Source: Stenotrophomonas sp. 57 (GTDB lineage Bacteria; Pseudomonadota; Gammaproteobacteria; Xanthomonadales; Xanthomonadaceae). Taken from it: a stretch of DNA of 64,000 nucleotides. Shown piece after piece: positions 1 to 9,214 of the stretch. Below the pieces are notes generated by a model that had not been told where the DNA came from, did not search any database, and worked only from the letters and a program-made list of their open reading frames with translations. The stretch is from positions 1,796,001 through 1,860,000 of the forward strand of contig NZ_CP127407.1 in assembly GCF_030291075.1 (NCBI RefSeq). The letters are read 5' to 3'. A program made the position numbers and the translations under genes. Each line of letters starts with the position of its first letter. The first letter of the stretch is position 1.

Positions 1-543
1 CGTGGCAAAGGACGTATCGGCGGCCGCATCCGCCGCCATCGAACGAGCAGCCTGGGCGGGTACTTCAGCGATTTCGGCCGGCGCAGGCCTGGGTGCGCGC
101 GCGGTGGACGGTGCCGGAGGGGCGGCAACAGGGGCTGCCTGCGGTGCCGCGGGTGCGGCGGCGGTTTCCGAAGCGGCAGCCGTGCTGTCGGCTGCACTGC
201 TCTCAGCGACCTGATTGGCGGCCGCGACGTCTGCCGCAGCCGGTGCCGCAGCGACAGCGGCCTCGCCTGCCGGAACCGGCGGCGGTTCCGGACGCAGCTG
301 CCAGGCGATGCCGATCGCGAACACCATCGAGGCGGCGATACCGAACACCGCCGGCCAGCGCGGGCGCGTGCGCTGCCTGCGTGGTGCATCCGGCGCGGCC
401 GCCGCCGCCGGCGCGTCCACGGCTGCGCGGGCCGCGGCCAGGATGGCGGCGTCCAGCGCGGGCGGCGGTGCCTGTTCGGCGCGACGGCCGAGCAGGCGCG
501 CCAGCTCGCGTTCTTCCGGCGTCAGGTGTTCGTCTCGGTTCAT
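1..543 (-). CDS. Anti-sigma-factor-like membrane protein (partial)
   Basis: The gene begins at the ATG at 543 and runs off the left edge of the window, so only its first 181 codons are visible. Its start overlaps the stop of the sigma-factor gene in an ATGA arrangement, so the two are probably translationally coupled. The N-terminal 60 residues are charged and probably cytoplasmic. One hydrophobic segment follows at about residues 64-80 (motif VFGIAASMVFAIGIAW), then a long Ala/Pro-rich stretch that is probably periplasmic. No zinc-binding anti-sigma motif is visible. Position behind an ECF sigma gene plus a single membrane segment suggests a membrane-bound anti-sigma factor. The function is inferred from context, not from a recognised domain. 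Confidence 0.6.
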   Translation of the reverse strand, partial: MNRDEHLTPEERELARLLGRRAEQAPPPALDAAILAAARAAVDAPAAAAAPDAPRRQRTRPRWPAVFGIAASMVFAIGIAWQLRPEPPPVPAGEAAVAAAPAAADVAAANQVAESSAADSTAAASETAAAPAAPQAAPVAAPPAPSTARAPRPAPAEIAEVPAQAARSMAADAAADTSFAT

Positions 544-1163
544 GCGTTCAGTCCCGCACGCAGCTTGTCCATCGCATAGCGCAGCCGCGATTTCACGGTT
601 TCCCGGCCGACGCCGGTGATCTGGCCGATCTCCTCAAGGCTCAGTTCCTGATCCAGTCGCAGCTGCAGCACTTCGCGCTGCTCGGGCGGCAGTTGCTCCA
701 TCGCCAGCTGGATGCGGCGACGTTGTTCGAATTCGGAAAGCTCTGCTTCCGGGGTCTGCCCATCTTCGATCGCCGCCAGGCGCAGGTCGGCGTCGGCCGG
801 GGCAGCCGGGCGGTGCCGGGCCGCACGCCAATGGTCGTTCAGGCGGTTGTGGGCGATCCGGAACAGCCAGGTGCTGAATGCGGCCTCCGGCTGCCAGCCG
901 GCGCGCGCGCTGATCACCCGCTGCCACACGTCCTGGAAGATCTCTTCGGCCAGCGCGTTGTCGCGCAGCTGCCGCAGCAGGAAGCCGAACAGGCGCTTGC
1001 GGTGGCGCGCATACAGGCTCTCGAACGCGCGCAGGTCGCCACCGGCCCAGGCCAGCATCAAGGCTTCATCGGTTGGCAGTGCGCTGGCTTCCACGACGTA
1101 CAGGGTAAGGCCTGCAGACGATGGCGCATAGCCGGTGGCGGGGGCGGGCAGGGCGAGATTCAT
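540..1163 (-). CDS. ECF-type RNA polymerase sigma factor
   Basis: A sigma-70 family factor of the extracytoplasmic-function type, which would direct RNA polymerase to a small regulon. Region 2 is visible (FESLYARHRKRLFGFLLRQL, then AEEIFQDVW and FSTWLFRIAHNRL), followed by region 4 with its helix-turn-helix (LPPEQREVLQLR, LSLEEIGQITGVGRETVKSR). It is followed by a putative membrane anti-sigma factor in an ATGA overlap. The start is uncertain: the frame is open up to an ATG at 1232, and I prefer the ATG at 1163 because the first 70 bases of the longer version give residues with no family resemblance. A GTG at 1094 just before the conserved domain is also possible. Confidence 0.82.
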   Translation of the reverse strand: MNLALPAPATGYAPSSAGLTLYVVEASALPTDEALMLAWAGGDLRAFESLYARHRKRLFGFLLRQLRDNALAEEIFQDVWQRVISARAGWQPEAAFSTWLFRIAHNRLNDHWRAARHRPAAPADADLRLAAIEDGQTPEAELSEFEQRRRIQLAMEQLPPEQREVLQLRLDQELSLEEIGQITGVGRETVKSRLRYAMDKLRAGLNA

Positions 1164-1305
1164 GGCTCGGAAGGGGCTGCGGACAGCAGGAAAAACGCAC
1201 GGGCGCACGAATCGGGGTTTACGGGCTTCCATTGCCCCCCGGGTGGCGCGCTATGCTCGGCGGCTCAGGGGAGGCGCCGCTTAGACGGCGCCAAGAGATT
1301 GTCAT

Positions 1306-4149
1306 TTGTCCACGCATGCAGAACCGGCGGAAGAGCCACCACACGAGGCCGTGCTGAGCACGGCGCTGGTGCGGGCGTTGCATGCGCTGCTGCCTGAATC
1401 GGCGGTGGTCCGGGTCGGTTGGGACGACCCGCAGCTGGGGCGTGGCCAGCGCGGCTGGCCCTCGGTCGTGAACGAAGGCGCCGCGTTCGTGGAACCCGGC
1501 GTTGGCGATGGCCAGCACGGTTGGGAGTACGACGGTGCACGGCTGCTGTTGTCGGTGGCCAATGCAGCGCCTTCGCCGGCCTGGTGGGGGCTGGCCCGGC
1601 AGGCGATGGAGCTGGCCCTGCAGCGCGGGCGACAGGCTGGGCAGATCAAGGCCCTGGAAGAGGCCGAGCGGCTGCAGCAGGCGTTGTTCCAGATCGCCGA
1701 TCTGGCCGGCGCCGACCTGGAGATGGGCGAGATGCTGCGCCACGTGCACGGGGTGCTGGGCACGCTGATGTACGCGGAGAACTGCTACATCGTCGAGTAC
1801 GACGACGCGCGCGACCAGATCCGCTTCCTGTACTTCGCCGACCAGGTGGATGACTTTGTTGCCGATCCCTCGCAGAGCCACGATGCCAGCGAGATGCCGC
1901 GCAGCCTGACCGTGGCGCTGCTGCGTCATGGCAAGCCGCTCAGTGGCCCGTCACGCGAGCTGCTGGCGCAGGTGGTGGAACAGGAGCACGACCCGCAGCG
2001 CGGCCCCGAAAGCCTGGACTGGCTGGGTGTGCCGATGCTGCGCGATGGCCGTGTCTGTGGCGCCATCGTGGTACAGAGCTATGAGCGTGCCGCCCGCTAT
2101 GGCGAGGCCGAGCGCGCCCTGTTGGGGTTCGTCGCGCAGCACGTACAGACCGCGATGGACCGCCGCCAGGCGCAGGTACGGCTGGAGCAGCAGGTGGAGC
2201 GGCGCACCCAGGAGCTGCAGCGCGCCAACCGCAGCCTGCAGGACGAAGTAGCCGAACGGCGCCGTGCCGAGCAGCTGCAGACCGCGCTCTACAACATCGC
2301 CGAGATGGCGATGTCGGCCGACAGCCTGGCTCAGTTCTATGGCCAGGTGCACGGCGTGGTCGGGCGCCTGCTCGATGCGCGCAATTTCTACATCGCCCTG
2401 GTCAACGCCGCCGGTAACGGCCTGGACTTCGTGTATTCGGTGGACGAGCACAACGCCAGCCGCGCACCGCGGCCGTTCAGCCGCGGCCTGACCGAATACG
2501 TGGTGCGCAACCGGCGCCCGCTGCTGGCTTCGCGCGCGCAGATCGATGCCCTGCTGGCGGCCGGCGAAGTGCGCGAGCACGGTGCGCGCTCGCACTGCTG
2601 GCTGGGCGTGCCGCTGCTGCGCGACGACGAAGTGGTCGGCGCGATCGTGGTGCAGAGCTACAGCCAGAACAGCACTTTCAGCGTGCACGACCAGCGCCTG
2701 CTGACCTTCGTTGCGCAGAACATCGGTACCGGGCTGGCCCGCCAGCGCGACCAGCAGCGGCTGCGTTCGGCGCATGCCGAGCTGGAAAAGCGCGTGGAAG
2801 AACGCACCCGCGAACTGGCTGAAGTGAACGAGAAACTGCTTGGCCAGATCGGCGAGCGCCTGCGTGCGGAGCAGCGGCTGACCCACCAGGCCATGCACGA
2901 TGCCCTGACCGGCCTGCCCAACCGCTTGCACCTGCTGGATCGGCTGCAGGACGCGCTGGCACTGGCCAAGCGTGAGGGCGGGCCGGTGTTCGCCGTTCTG
3001 TTCCTCGACCTTGACCGCTTCAAGCTGGTCAACGACAGCATCGGCCATGCCGCCGGTGATCGCATGCTGGTGGAGGTGGCCAAGCGCATCGTGTCGATGG
3101 CCGGTGCCGAGGACGTCGTTGCACGATTGGGCGGTGATGAGTTCGCGGTGCTGCTGCAGTGTCCGCAGGGCCTGGCGCAGGCGTTGGACTTCGGCCAGCG
3201 CCTGCTGCTGGCGTTGCAGGAATCGATGTGGATCGCCGGGCGCGAGCTGTTCCCGTCGGGCAGTCTCGGCATCGCCCTGTGGAATCCGCGCTACCGCACG
3301 GGTGAAGAACTGCTGCGCGATGCGGATGCGGCGATGTACCGGGCCAAGGCACAGGGCCATGATCGCTGCTCGATCTTCGACGAGGACATGCGCGAGGAAG
3401 CCATGCGCAGCCTGGACCTGGAAGCCGATCTGCGCCGTGCGATCAACAACCGCGACTTCCTGCCGTTCTACCAGCCGATCGTGCGCCTGTCCGACGGCGA
3501 AGTGGTCGGTCATGAGGCGCTGCTGCGTTGGCAGCACGAACGCCGTGGCCTGCTGCTGCCGGGCGCATTCCTGGAGCTGGGTGAAGAGAGCGGCCTGATC
3601 GAACAGGTCGACTGGCTGATCTACGAGCAGGTCATCGCAGGGCTGGCGCAGGGGGGCGAAGGCTACGTCTCGGTGAACGTCTCGCCCCGGCATTTCCGCT
3701 CCGCCGAGTTCAGTGACCGCCTGTTCGGACTGCTCGACAGCTGCGGTGCCGATCCGCGCCGGCTGCGGCTGGAGATCACCGAAGTGGCGCTGCTCGACGA
3801 TGCCCCGCACACGCTGCGCATCCTGCAGGGCCTGCGCGAGCGCGGCATCCAGGTGCAGCTGGATGATTTCGGCACCGGCTTCTCGGCGCTGTCCTACCTG
3901 CACCGATTCCCGATCAGCACCTTGAAGATCGACCAGAGCTTCATCGCCGGCCTGCATGGCCCGGAAATGCAGAGCACGCGCGCGCTGGTCGAGGGCGTGC
4001 TGTCGCTGGCGCGTACGCTGGGCATCGAGACCATTGGCGAAGGCATCGAGACCGAGGCGCAGCGGAATACACTGCGTGAACTGGGTTGCGATTACGGCCA
4101 GGGGTATCTGCTGGGCCGGCCCGCACCGTGGGCGCACGCGGCAGCCTGA
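1306..4149 (+). CDS. GAF-GAF-GGDEF-EAL cyclic-di-GMP synthase/phosphodiesterase
   Basis: A 947-residue, apparently cytoplasmic cyclic-di-GMP enzyme. Two GAF-like sensory domains (about residues 122-285 and 323-480) share the pattern LQxALxxIA and VHGVxGxL, so they look like an internal duplication. Each is followed by a coiled-coil stretch rich in Arg, Glu and Gln. The GGDEF domain carries an intact GGDEF at residues 609-613. The position of the inhibitory RxxD site reads GAED, so product feedback inhibition is probably absent. The EAL domain keeps EALLRW (from residue 737) and DDFGTG (853-858), so both synthase and phosphodiesterase activities could be retained. The start is TTG, with AAGAGA 8 bases upstream. 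No transmembrane segment is visible. The direction of net activity cannot be told from sequence. Confidence 0.9.
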   Translation: MSTHAEPAEEPPHEAVLSTALVRALHALLPESAVVRVGWDDPQLGRGQRGWPSVVNEGAAFVEPGVGDGQHGWEYDGARLLLSVANAAPSPAWWGLARQAMELALQRGRQAGQIKALEEAERLQQALFQIADLAGADLEMGEMLRHVHGVLGTLMYAENCYIVEYDDARDQIRFLYFADQVDDFVADPSQSHDASEMPRSLTVALLRHGKPLSGPSRELLAQVVEQEHDPQRGPESLDWLGVPMLRDGRVCGAIVVQSYERAARYGEAERALLGFVAQHVQTAMDRRQAQVRLEQQVERRTQELQRANRSLQDEVAERRRAEQLQTALYNIAEMAMSADSLAQFYGQVHGVVGRLLDARNFYIALVNAAGNGLDFVYSVDEHNASRAPRPFSRGLTEYVVRNRRPLLASRAQIDALLAAGEVREHGARSHCWLGVPLLRDDEVVGAIVVQSYSQNSTFSVHDQRLLTFVAQNIGTGLARQRDQQRLRSAHAELEKRVEERTRELAEVNEKLLGQIGERLRAEQRLTHQAMHDALTGLPNRLHLLDRLQDALALAKREGGPVFAVLFLDLDRFKLVNDSIGHAAGDRMLVEVAKRIVSMAGAEDVVARLGGDEFAVLLQCPQGLAQALDFGQRLLLALQESMWIAGRELFPSGSLGIALWNPRYRTGEELLRDADAAMYRAKAQGHDRCSIFDEDMREEAMRSLDLEADLRRAINNRDFLPFYQPIVRLSDGEVVGHEALLRWQHERRGLLLPGAFLELGEESGLIEQVDWLIYEQVIAGLAQGGEGYVSVNVSPRHFRSAEFSDRLFGLLDSCGADPRRLRLEITEVALLDDAPHTLRILQGLRERGIQVQLDDFGTGFSALSYLHRFPISTLKIDQSFIAGLHGPEMQSTRALVEGVLSLARTLGIETIGEGIETEAQRNTLRELGCDYGQGYLLGRPAPWAHAAA

Positions 4150-4168
4150 GCTGCCGCGTGCGGTTACC

Positions 4169-4762
4169 TCAACGCAGGGCGGCGCGGCGCTTTTCGTCGA
4201 TCCACTTTGATGCCTGGGCCGGCTGGTAGTTCTTCATCCACACCAGCATTTCTTCGATGTCCGAGCCGTACCACAGGTCCTGGCGCTGGTCCGGGTGCAG
4301 GAAGCGTTCTTCCACCATGCGGTCGATCATGCCGATCAGCGGGGCGTAGAAGCCATCCACATCGAGGAAGGCGCAGGGCTTGTTGCCGATTCCCAGCTGG
4401 CGCCAGGTCAGCATCTCGAAGATCTCTTCCATGGTGCCGAAGCCGCCGGGCAGGGCGACGAAACCATCGGCCAGGTCGAACATGCGCGACTTGCGCTCAT
4501 GCATCGAGCCGACGATTTCCAGTTCGGTCAGGCCGCGGTGGGCCACTTCCCAATCGGCCAGCTGGCGCGGGATCACGCCTGTCACCTCGCCACCGGCGGC
4601 GAGTACGGCATTGGCCACGGTGCCCATCAGGCCGACGTTGCCACCGCCGTACACCAGGCGCAGGCCGTCGCGGGCGATACGGTCGCCCAGCGCAATGGCG
4701 CGTTCGGTATAGGCCGGCTTGCTGCCAGCGTTGGAGCCGCAGTACACACAGATCGATTTCAT
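4169..4762 (-). CDS. LOG-family nucleotide phosphoribohydrolase
   Basis: A 197-residue Rossmann-like protein of the LOG (Lonely Guy) / TIGR00730 family. Characterised relatives hydrolyse cytokinin riboside 5'-monophosphates or AMP-like nucleotides to the base and ribose 5-phosphate. The diagnostic PGGFGTMEE motif is at residues 105-113, a Gly-rich stretch (YGGGNVGLMG) lies near residue 38, and the paired Arg residues of MHERKSRM are present. The length is typical. It sits alone, with a terminator of the upstream aminotransferase gene directly before its start. The physiological substrate in this organism is not predictable. Many genome annotations call such proteins lysine decarboxylases, which is a historical error. 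Confidence 0.9.
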   Translation of the reverse strand: MKSICVYCGSNAGSKPAYTERAIALGDRIARDGLRLVYGGGNVGLMGTVANAVLAAGGEVTGVIPRQLADWEVAHRGLTELEIVGSMHERKSRMFDLADGFVALPGGFGTMEEIFEMLTWRQLGIGNKPCAFLDVDGFYAPLIGMIDRMVEERFLHPDQRQDLWYGSDIEEMLVWMKNYQPAQASKWIDEKRRAALR

Positions 4763-4792
4763 GGATATTCCTGTTTCTTGGCCGGAAACGAA

Positions 4793-4840
4793 AACGCCCC
4801 GTCACCGACCAAAAGGCGGTCAGGGACGGGGTGTGCGCAG
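4793..4840 (-). terminator. Rho-independent terminator of the aminotransferase gene
   Basis: On the minus strand the arms CCCCGTC/GACGGGG, with a second paired block CCGACC/GGTCGG-like inside, are followed by GTTTTCGTTT. It lies about 240 bp past the stop of the aminotransferase gene and ends about 30 bp before the start codon of the LOG gene, so it could also act as an attenuator of that gene. Confidence 0.7.
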
Positions 4841-4865
4841 AGTATGAGGCCTTGAGAGGCCTTCT

Positions 4866-5065
4866 GTAGAGCCGAGCCATGCTCGGCTGCTCTTCGTTCA
4901 GGCCGCGACAAGCCCCTTTAGAGCCGAGCCATGCTCGGCTGCTCTTCGTTCAGATCGCGGCAATGTCCCAGCCGAGCATGGGCTATGCCGGTCGTCCTGC
5001 CCGGCACCCTCCGGGCCGTCGCCAGCGACGTTGGCAGCGGCTCCTGCCGCTGCCTTCGGCTCTAC
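4866..5065. repeat. SMAG/REP cluster between the LOG gene and the aminotransferase gene
   Basis: GTAGAGCCGAGCCATGCTCGGCT starts at 4866 in part (stem AGCCGAGC/GCTCGGCT). A near-identical copy follows at 4918 with TTAG instead of GTAG. An inverted copy starts near 4970, and a longer hairpin (GGCAGCGG/CCGCTGCC, 5034-5055) ends in CTAC at 5062-5065. The arrangement GTAG...CTAC is typical of paired REPs. Together with the terminator at 4793-4840 this accounts for the 316-bp gap; I see no gene in it. Confidence 0.8.
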
Positions 5066-5078
5066 AAAAAGTGGGGGC

Positions 5079-6575
5079 TTACGCCGCCGCCGCCTGCTCG
5101 CGGCGCGGGCCTTCGCGCAGGGCGCGGCCGACCATGCCCACCAGCAGGTCCAGCTCCTGGCTGTCCATGCCGAAGTGCGGGGTGAAGCGCAGCGAGTTCT
5201 CGCCACCGTGGATCACGTTGATGCCGTGCTGGCGCAGCCATTCCTCGGTGGAGTTGGCACCGTAGCACTTGAACTGCGGGGCCAGCTCGCAGGAGAACAG
5301 CAGCCCGGTGCCCTGCACCTTGGTGATCAGGCCACCCAGCTCGCTCTGGAGCTGCTCCAGCTTGCGCACGGCCTCGGCACCGCGTTCGGCGATGTTGGCA
5401 CGCACCTGCGGGGTCAGCTGGGCCAGCGTGGCGCAGGCCACGTCCAGCGCACGTGGGTTGCTGGTCATGGTGTTGCCGTAGATGCCCTTGCGGTACAGCT
5501 GCGCGGCATGCTCGGTCACCGCCAGCACCGACAGCGGGTACTGCGCGGCGTTGAGTGCCTTGGAGTAGGTCTCCATGTCCGGCGGGTCCAGGCCTTCGAA
5601 GCCCGGGTAGTCCACCACCGACAGCACGCCATGCGCGCGCAGGCCGGCCTGGATCGAGTCGATCAGCAGCAGGCTGCCGTGCGCATGGGTCAGCTCGCGG
5701 GCAACGGCATAGAACGCTGGCGGCACCGAACGGCCCGGGTCGCCTTCGCCCATCACCGGCTCCAGGAACACTGCCTCGATGAACCACTGGTTGCGTGCGG
5801 CATCCTCGAACACCTTGCGCAGGCCGGCCTCGTCGTAAGGCGCCACGGTGATCACCGAATCCTCGCCACGGTAGCTGGCCAGGTGCTGCATGTAGCTCTT
5901 GCGGCTGGAATCGGAATACAGGGCCGGGCGGTCGGTGCGGCCATGGAAGCTGCCCTTGACCACCACGCGCTTGATCGCGGCACCGGCGTGGCGTGCGCCG
6001 GGGTCGGTCTGCAGCTTGGCATTGACGTCGGCGATGCGCGCGGCCAGGCCGACCGCTTCGGAACCGGAATTCAGGCACATGAAACGGGCGAAGGGGCAGC
6101 CGCCACGGCGGTGGCCGATCTCGGCGCGCAGGGCAGTAATGAAGCGCTGCTGCGACAGGCTGGGCGTCATGATGTTGGCCATCACCTGCGGGCGGGCCAT
6201 CGCCTCCAGCACGGCATCCGGGGTATGCCCGAAGCCGAGCATGCCGTAGCCGCCGGCGTCATACAGCACGGCGCCCTTCAGGGTGACCACCCACGGGCCG
6301 CGCGCGGCCAGCGCCACGTAGGGCGTCACCGCGTCATCGGCGTAGAAATTGACGAAGCCGTCCTGCATCGCGTCGATCTGCGCCTGTTCGTCCTGCGCCA
6401 GCAGCGGCCCCAGGTCGGCCTGCACGCGCGCGAATTCCTCGGCAGCGGCGTCCACCGCGGCGATCAGCTGCGGGTGGTGGGCGGACAGGGCGGTCAGGGT
6501 GGCGTCGTCCAGGCCGGTGGTGAGGCGGGTGCCGGGCTGGCTGCGCAGGGGGGCGAGGCGTTCGATGAAGCTCAT
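5079..6575 (-). CDS. Class III PLP-dependent aminotransferase
   Basis: A 498-residue fold-type I (class III) pyridoxal-phosphate enzyme, the group that holds acetylornithine, ornithine and GABA aminotransferases. The NSGSEA phosphate-binding loop is at residues 169-174, SFHGRT at 209-214, a cofactor-contacting Asp at 306 and the Schiff-base Lys candidate at 339 (YSKALNA). The usual DE[VI]QTG motif reads DSIQAG here. The first 90 residues extend beyond the common family length of about 400. ATG at 6575 has AGGAGA seven bases upstream. It appears monocistronic, ending in a REP cluster and terminator. The substrate is unknown, and I would not assign it to arginine synthesis on this evidence. Confidence 0.85.
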   Translation of the reverse strand: MSFIERLAPLRSQPGTRLTTGLDDATLTALSAHHPQLIAAVDAAAEEFARVQADLGPLLAQDEQAQIDAMQDGFVNFYADDAVTPYVALAARGPWVVTLKGAVLYDAGGYGMLGFGHTPDAVLEAMARPQVMANIMTPSLSQQRFITALRAEIGHRRGGCPFARFMCLNSGSEAVGLAARIADVNAKLQTDPGARHAGAAIKRVVVKGSFHGRTDRPALYSDSSRKSYMQHLASYRGEDSVITVAPYDEAGLRKVFEDAARNQWFIEAVFLEPVMGEGDPGRSVPPAFYAVARELTHAHGSLLLIDSIQAGLRAHGVLSVVDYPGFEGLDPPDMETYSKALNAAQYPLSVLAVTEHAAQLYRKGIYGNTMTSNPRALDVACATLAQLTPQVRANIAERGAEAVRKLEQLQSELGGLITKVQGTGLLFSCELAPQFKCYGANSTEEWLRQHGINVIHGGENSLRFTPHFGMDSQELDLLVGMVGRALREGPRREQAAAA

Positions 6576-6781
6576 TGCAGATCTCCTGAAACAATGGGTC
6601 GCACGGGTCTTCAAAAGCAAAACGCGCGTCATCACGCGCGCTTGGGGCAGGCTCGTGCAGCGGACTTCCAACTCGATGCTAGCACTTGTTTTTTTGCGCG
6701 ATAACCCCGCAGAAACCTGCTGCATAGCAGCATTTTGCGCGACGTTCGCCGCGAAGCGCACCGGCTCGCAGACGCTGGACG

Positions 6782-6787
6782 TACAAT
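6782..6787 (+). promoter_or_regulatory. Candidate -10 element for queA
   Basis: TACAAT is a good -10 match but no convincing -35 lies 16-18 bases upstream. If used, transcription would begin near 6794. That would place the upstream ATG at 6786 outside the message and favour the TTG at 6822 as the queA start. Confidence 0.4.
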
Positions 6788-6821
6788 GCGCGCCATTGTC
6801 GACCTGTTGCCGCCCACCGCC

Positions 6822-7853
6822 TTGAAGAAGTCCGATTTCCATTACGACCTGCCGGCTGAACTGATCGCGCAGGCTCCTCTGGCCGAACGTTCCGCCAGCC
6901 GACTGATGCTGGTGCCACCGGCACCGGCCGCCTTCACCGATCTGCAGGTGCGCGACCTGCCGTCGCTGCTGCAGCGGGGCGACCTGCTGGTGTTCAACGA
7001 CACCCGGGTGATCCCGGCGCGCCTGTTCGGGCAGAAGGCCAGCGGTGGCCGCGTGGAGATCCTGATCGAGCGCCTGCTCGGCGGCCAGCAGGCCCGAGCG
7101 CAGGTCGGCGCCAGCAAGTCGCCCAAGGCGGGCAGCCGCATCGCCCTGGACGCCGGTGGCGAAGCCGAGGTGCTGGGCCGCGACGGCGAGTTCTACGTGC
7201 TGCAGTTCCATGTGCCCGAGTCGCTGGAACAGTGGCTGCTGCACGCCGGCCGCCTGCCGCTGCCGCCCTACATCCAGCGCGAGCCGGGCGTAGATGACCG
7301 TGAGCGCTACCAGACCGTGTTCGCGCGCGAAGTGGGCGCGGTGGCGGCACCGACCGCTGGCCTGCATTTCGACGAGCCGCTGCTGGCGGCGCTGAAGGCC
7401 AAGGGCGTGGAGTTCGGCCACGTCACCCTGCATGTCGGCGCCGGTACCTTCCAGCCGGTGCGCGCCGATGACCTGAAGGACCACGTGATGCACCGCGAGT
7501 GGCTGAACGTGGGCGCTGAGCTGGTGCAGCAGGTGCGGCGCACGCGCGCGGCCGGCGGCCGGGTGATCGGCGTCGGCACCACCGTGGTGCGCGCGCTGGA
7601 GAGCGCGATGCGCGATGGCGAACTGTTGCCGTTTGCCGGCGAGACCCAGATCTTCATCACCCCGGGCTACCGCATTCGCAGCGTCGACGCGATGGTGACC
7701 AACTTCCACCTGCCGGAAAGCACGCTGCTGATGATGATCTCCGCGTTCGCCGGCAAGGAAAGGGTGTTCGAGGCGTACCAGCACGCGATCGAGCAGCGCT
7801 ACCGCTTCTTCAGCTACGGCGACGCCATGCTGCTGTTCCCGCAGGCGGGGTAG
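6822..7853 (+). CDS. queA: tRNA preQ1(34) S-adenosylmethionine ribosyltransferase-isomerase
   Basis: QueA transfers and rearranges the ribose of S-adenosylmethionine onto preQ1 at the tRNA wobble position, giving epoxyqueuosine. The start chosen is TTG at 6822, which gives [17 protein letters not shown], the common N-terminus of the family, and a 343-residue protein. The in-frame ATG at 6786 would add 12 residues but overlaps a likely -10 box. Conserved blocks include [43 protein letters not shown] and [18 protein letters not shown]. It is followed by tgt, which acts in the same queuosine pathway. The order queA-tgt-yajC-secD-secF is widely conserved in proteobacteria. Confidence 0.93.
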   Translation: MKKSDFHYDLPAELIAQAPLAERSASRLMLVPPAPAAFTDLQVRDLPSLLQRGDLLVFNDTRVIPARLFGQKASGGRVEILIERLLGGQQARAQVGASKSPKAGSRIALDAGGEAEVLGRDGEFYVLQFHVPESLEQWLLHAGRLPLPPYIQREPGVDDRERYQTVFAREVGAVAAPTAGLHFDEPLLAALKAKGVEFGHVTLHVGAGTFQPVRADDLKDHVMHREWLNVGAELVQQVRRTRAAGGRVIGVGTTVVRALESAMRDGELLPFAGETQIFITPGYRIRSVDAMVTNFHLPESTLLMMISAFAGKERVFEAYQHAIEQRYRFFSYGDAMLLFPQAG

Positions 7854-7905
7854 GGGGCCCTGGGAGCGGCGGGCCCCCTGTGGGTGCGCACCTTGGTGCG
7901 CACGC
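7851..7905. repeat. Two hairpins between queA and tgt
   Basis: The first pairs GGGGGCCC with GGGCCCCC across 7853-7879, directly after the queA stop. The second is GTGCGCACC-TT-GGTGCGCAC at 7884-7903, of the same build as other REP-like palindromes in this window (nine-base arms, two-base loop). Neither has a T-run, so read-through into tgt is expected. Confidence 0.55.
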
Positions 7906-7950
7906 CTTCTTGGGAGACAATAGGCAACTATTTGCCTGAACGACCGCTCC

Positions 7951-9081
7951 ATGTCCCGACTGCAGTTCCAGCTCAAGACCCGCGACGGCCGTGCCCGCCG
8001 TGGCCGCCTGACTTTCCCGCGTGGCACGGTGGAAACGCCGGCCTTCATGCCGGTGGGAACCTATGGCTCGGTCAAGGGCATCCTGCCGGACCAGGTGCGC
8101 GCGCTGGGCGCCGAGATCATCCTCGGCAACACCTTCCACCTGTATCTGCGCCCGGGCCTTGACATCATCGCCGACCACGGCGGCCTGCACGGCTTCTGCC
8201 GCTGGGATGGCCCGATCCTGACCGACTCCGGCGGCTTCCAGGTGTTCTCGCTGGCCCACCGCCGCAAGATCACCGAGCAGGGCGTGACCTTCGCCTCGCC
8301 GACCGACGGTGCCCGCGTGTTCCTGGGCCCGGAGGAGAGCATGAAGATCCAGAAGGTGCTCGATTCGGACGTGGTGATGATCTTCGATGAGTGCACCCCG
8401 TACCCGGCCACCGAGGACGTCGCCCGCCGCTCGATGGAGCTGAGCCTGCGCTGGGCCCAGCGCAGCCGCAACGCGCATGACGAGCTGGGCAATGACGCGG
8501 CCCTGTTCGGCATCGTCCAGGGCGGTGTGCACACCGATCTGCGCAGCCGCTCGGCCGAGGCCCTGCAGGCGATCGGCTTCGATGGCTATGCCATCGGCGG
8601 CCTGGCCGTGGGCGAGCCGGAAGACGAGCGCAATGCCATGCTCGACCACCTGGACCCGGAACTGCCCAGCGACCGCCCGCGCTACCTGATGGGCGTGGGC
8701 CGGCCGGAAGACCTGGTCGAGGGCGTGGCCCGCGGCGTGGACATGTTCGACTGCGTGATGCCGACCCGCAACGCGCGCAACGGCCACTATTTCACCTCGT
8801 TCGGCACCGTCCGCATCCGCAACTCGCAGTACGCGCGCGACATGGACCCGATCGAGCCGGGCTGCGGCTGCGTAGCCTGCACCGGCGGCTACACCCGCTC
8901 CTACCTGCGCCACCTGGACCGCTGCAACGAGATGCTGGCACCGATGCTGGGCACCCTGCACAACCTGTTCTATTACGAAAAGCTCATGGCCGACATCCGC
9001 GCGGCGATCGAGGCGGGAACCTTCCTGGCCTTCCGTGAGTCTTTCTACGCGGCACGCGGAGCGGTCGCGCCGGCCCTGTAA
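7951..9081 (+). CDS. tgt: tRNA-guanine transglycosylase
   Basis: Tgt exchanges guanine-34 of GUN-anticodon tRNAs for preQ1, the first tRNA-bound step of queuosine synthesis. The 376-residue protein has the TIM-barrel motifs TDSGGFQVF (general acid/base Asp92) and [11 protein letters not shown] (nucleophile Asp267), as aligned by motif with the characterised enzyme. The zinc site is intact: Cys305, Cys307, Cys310 and probably His337 (LHNLFYY). FGIVQGG and [11 protein letters not shown] are also typical. It lies 97 bp after queA with only hairpins between, so co-expression is likely. Confidence 0.96.
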   Translation: MSRLQFQLKTRDGRARRGRLTFPRGTVETPAFMPVGTYGSVKGILPDQVRALGAEIILGNTFHLYLRPGLDIIADHGGLHGFCRWDGPILTDSGGFQVFSLAHRRKITEQGVTFASPTDGARVFLGPEESMKIQKVLDSDVVMIFDECTPYPATEDVARRSMELSLRWAQRSRNAHDELGNDAALFGIVQGGVHTDLRSRSAEALQAIGFDGYAIGGLAVGEPEDERNAMLDHLDPELPSDRPRYLMGVGRPEDLVEGVARGVDMFDCVMPTRNARNGHYFTSFGTVRIRNSQYARDMDPIEPGCGCVACTGGYTRSYLRHLDRCNEMLAPMLGTLHNLFYYEKLMADIRAAIEAGTFLAFRESFYAARGAVAPAL

Positions 9082-9214
9082 CCCGGACGCCCCCTGCCAA
9101 ACGGCCCAAGGACGAACGCCCGGGGCCGTGGCATACTTCAAGGCTGACCCAGATCCGCGGTCGACACCCCCGCCCCTGAAGGGACGGGAGCGCCGCCCAA
9201 CCAAAGGACCAACG

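Noticed and set aside
93..1397. A 434-codon plus-strand frame over the sigma and anti-sigma genes
   Set aside because: It is Arg- and Pro-rich with no domain likeness, whereas the minus strand shows sigma regions 2 and 4.
1951..4137. A 728-codon open frame antisense to the GGDEF-EAL gene
   Set aside because: It is rich in His, Gln, Arg and Ala as expected for antisense frames in high-GC coding DNA, and the plus-strand product has clear conserved motifs.
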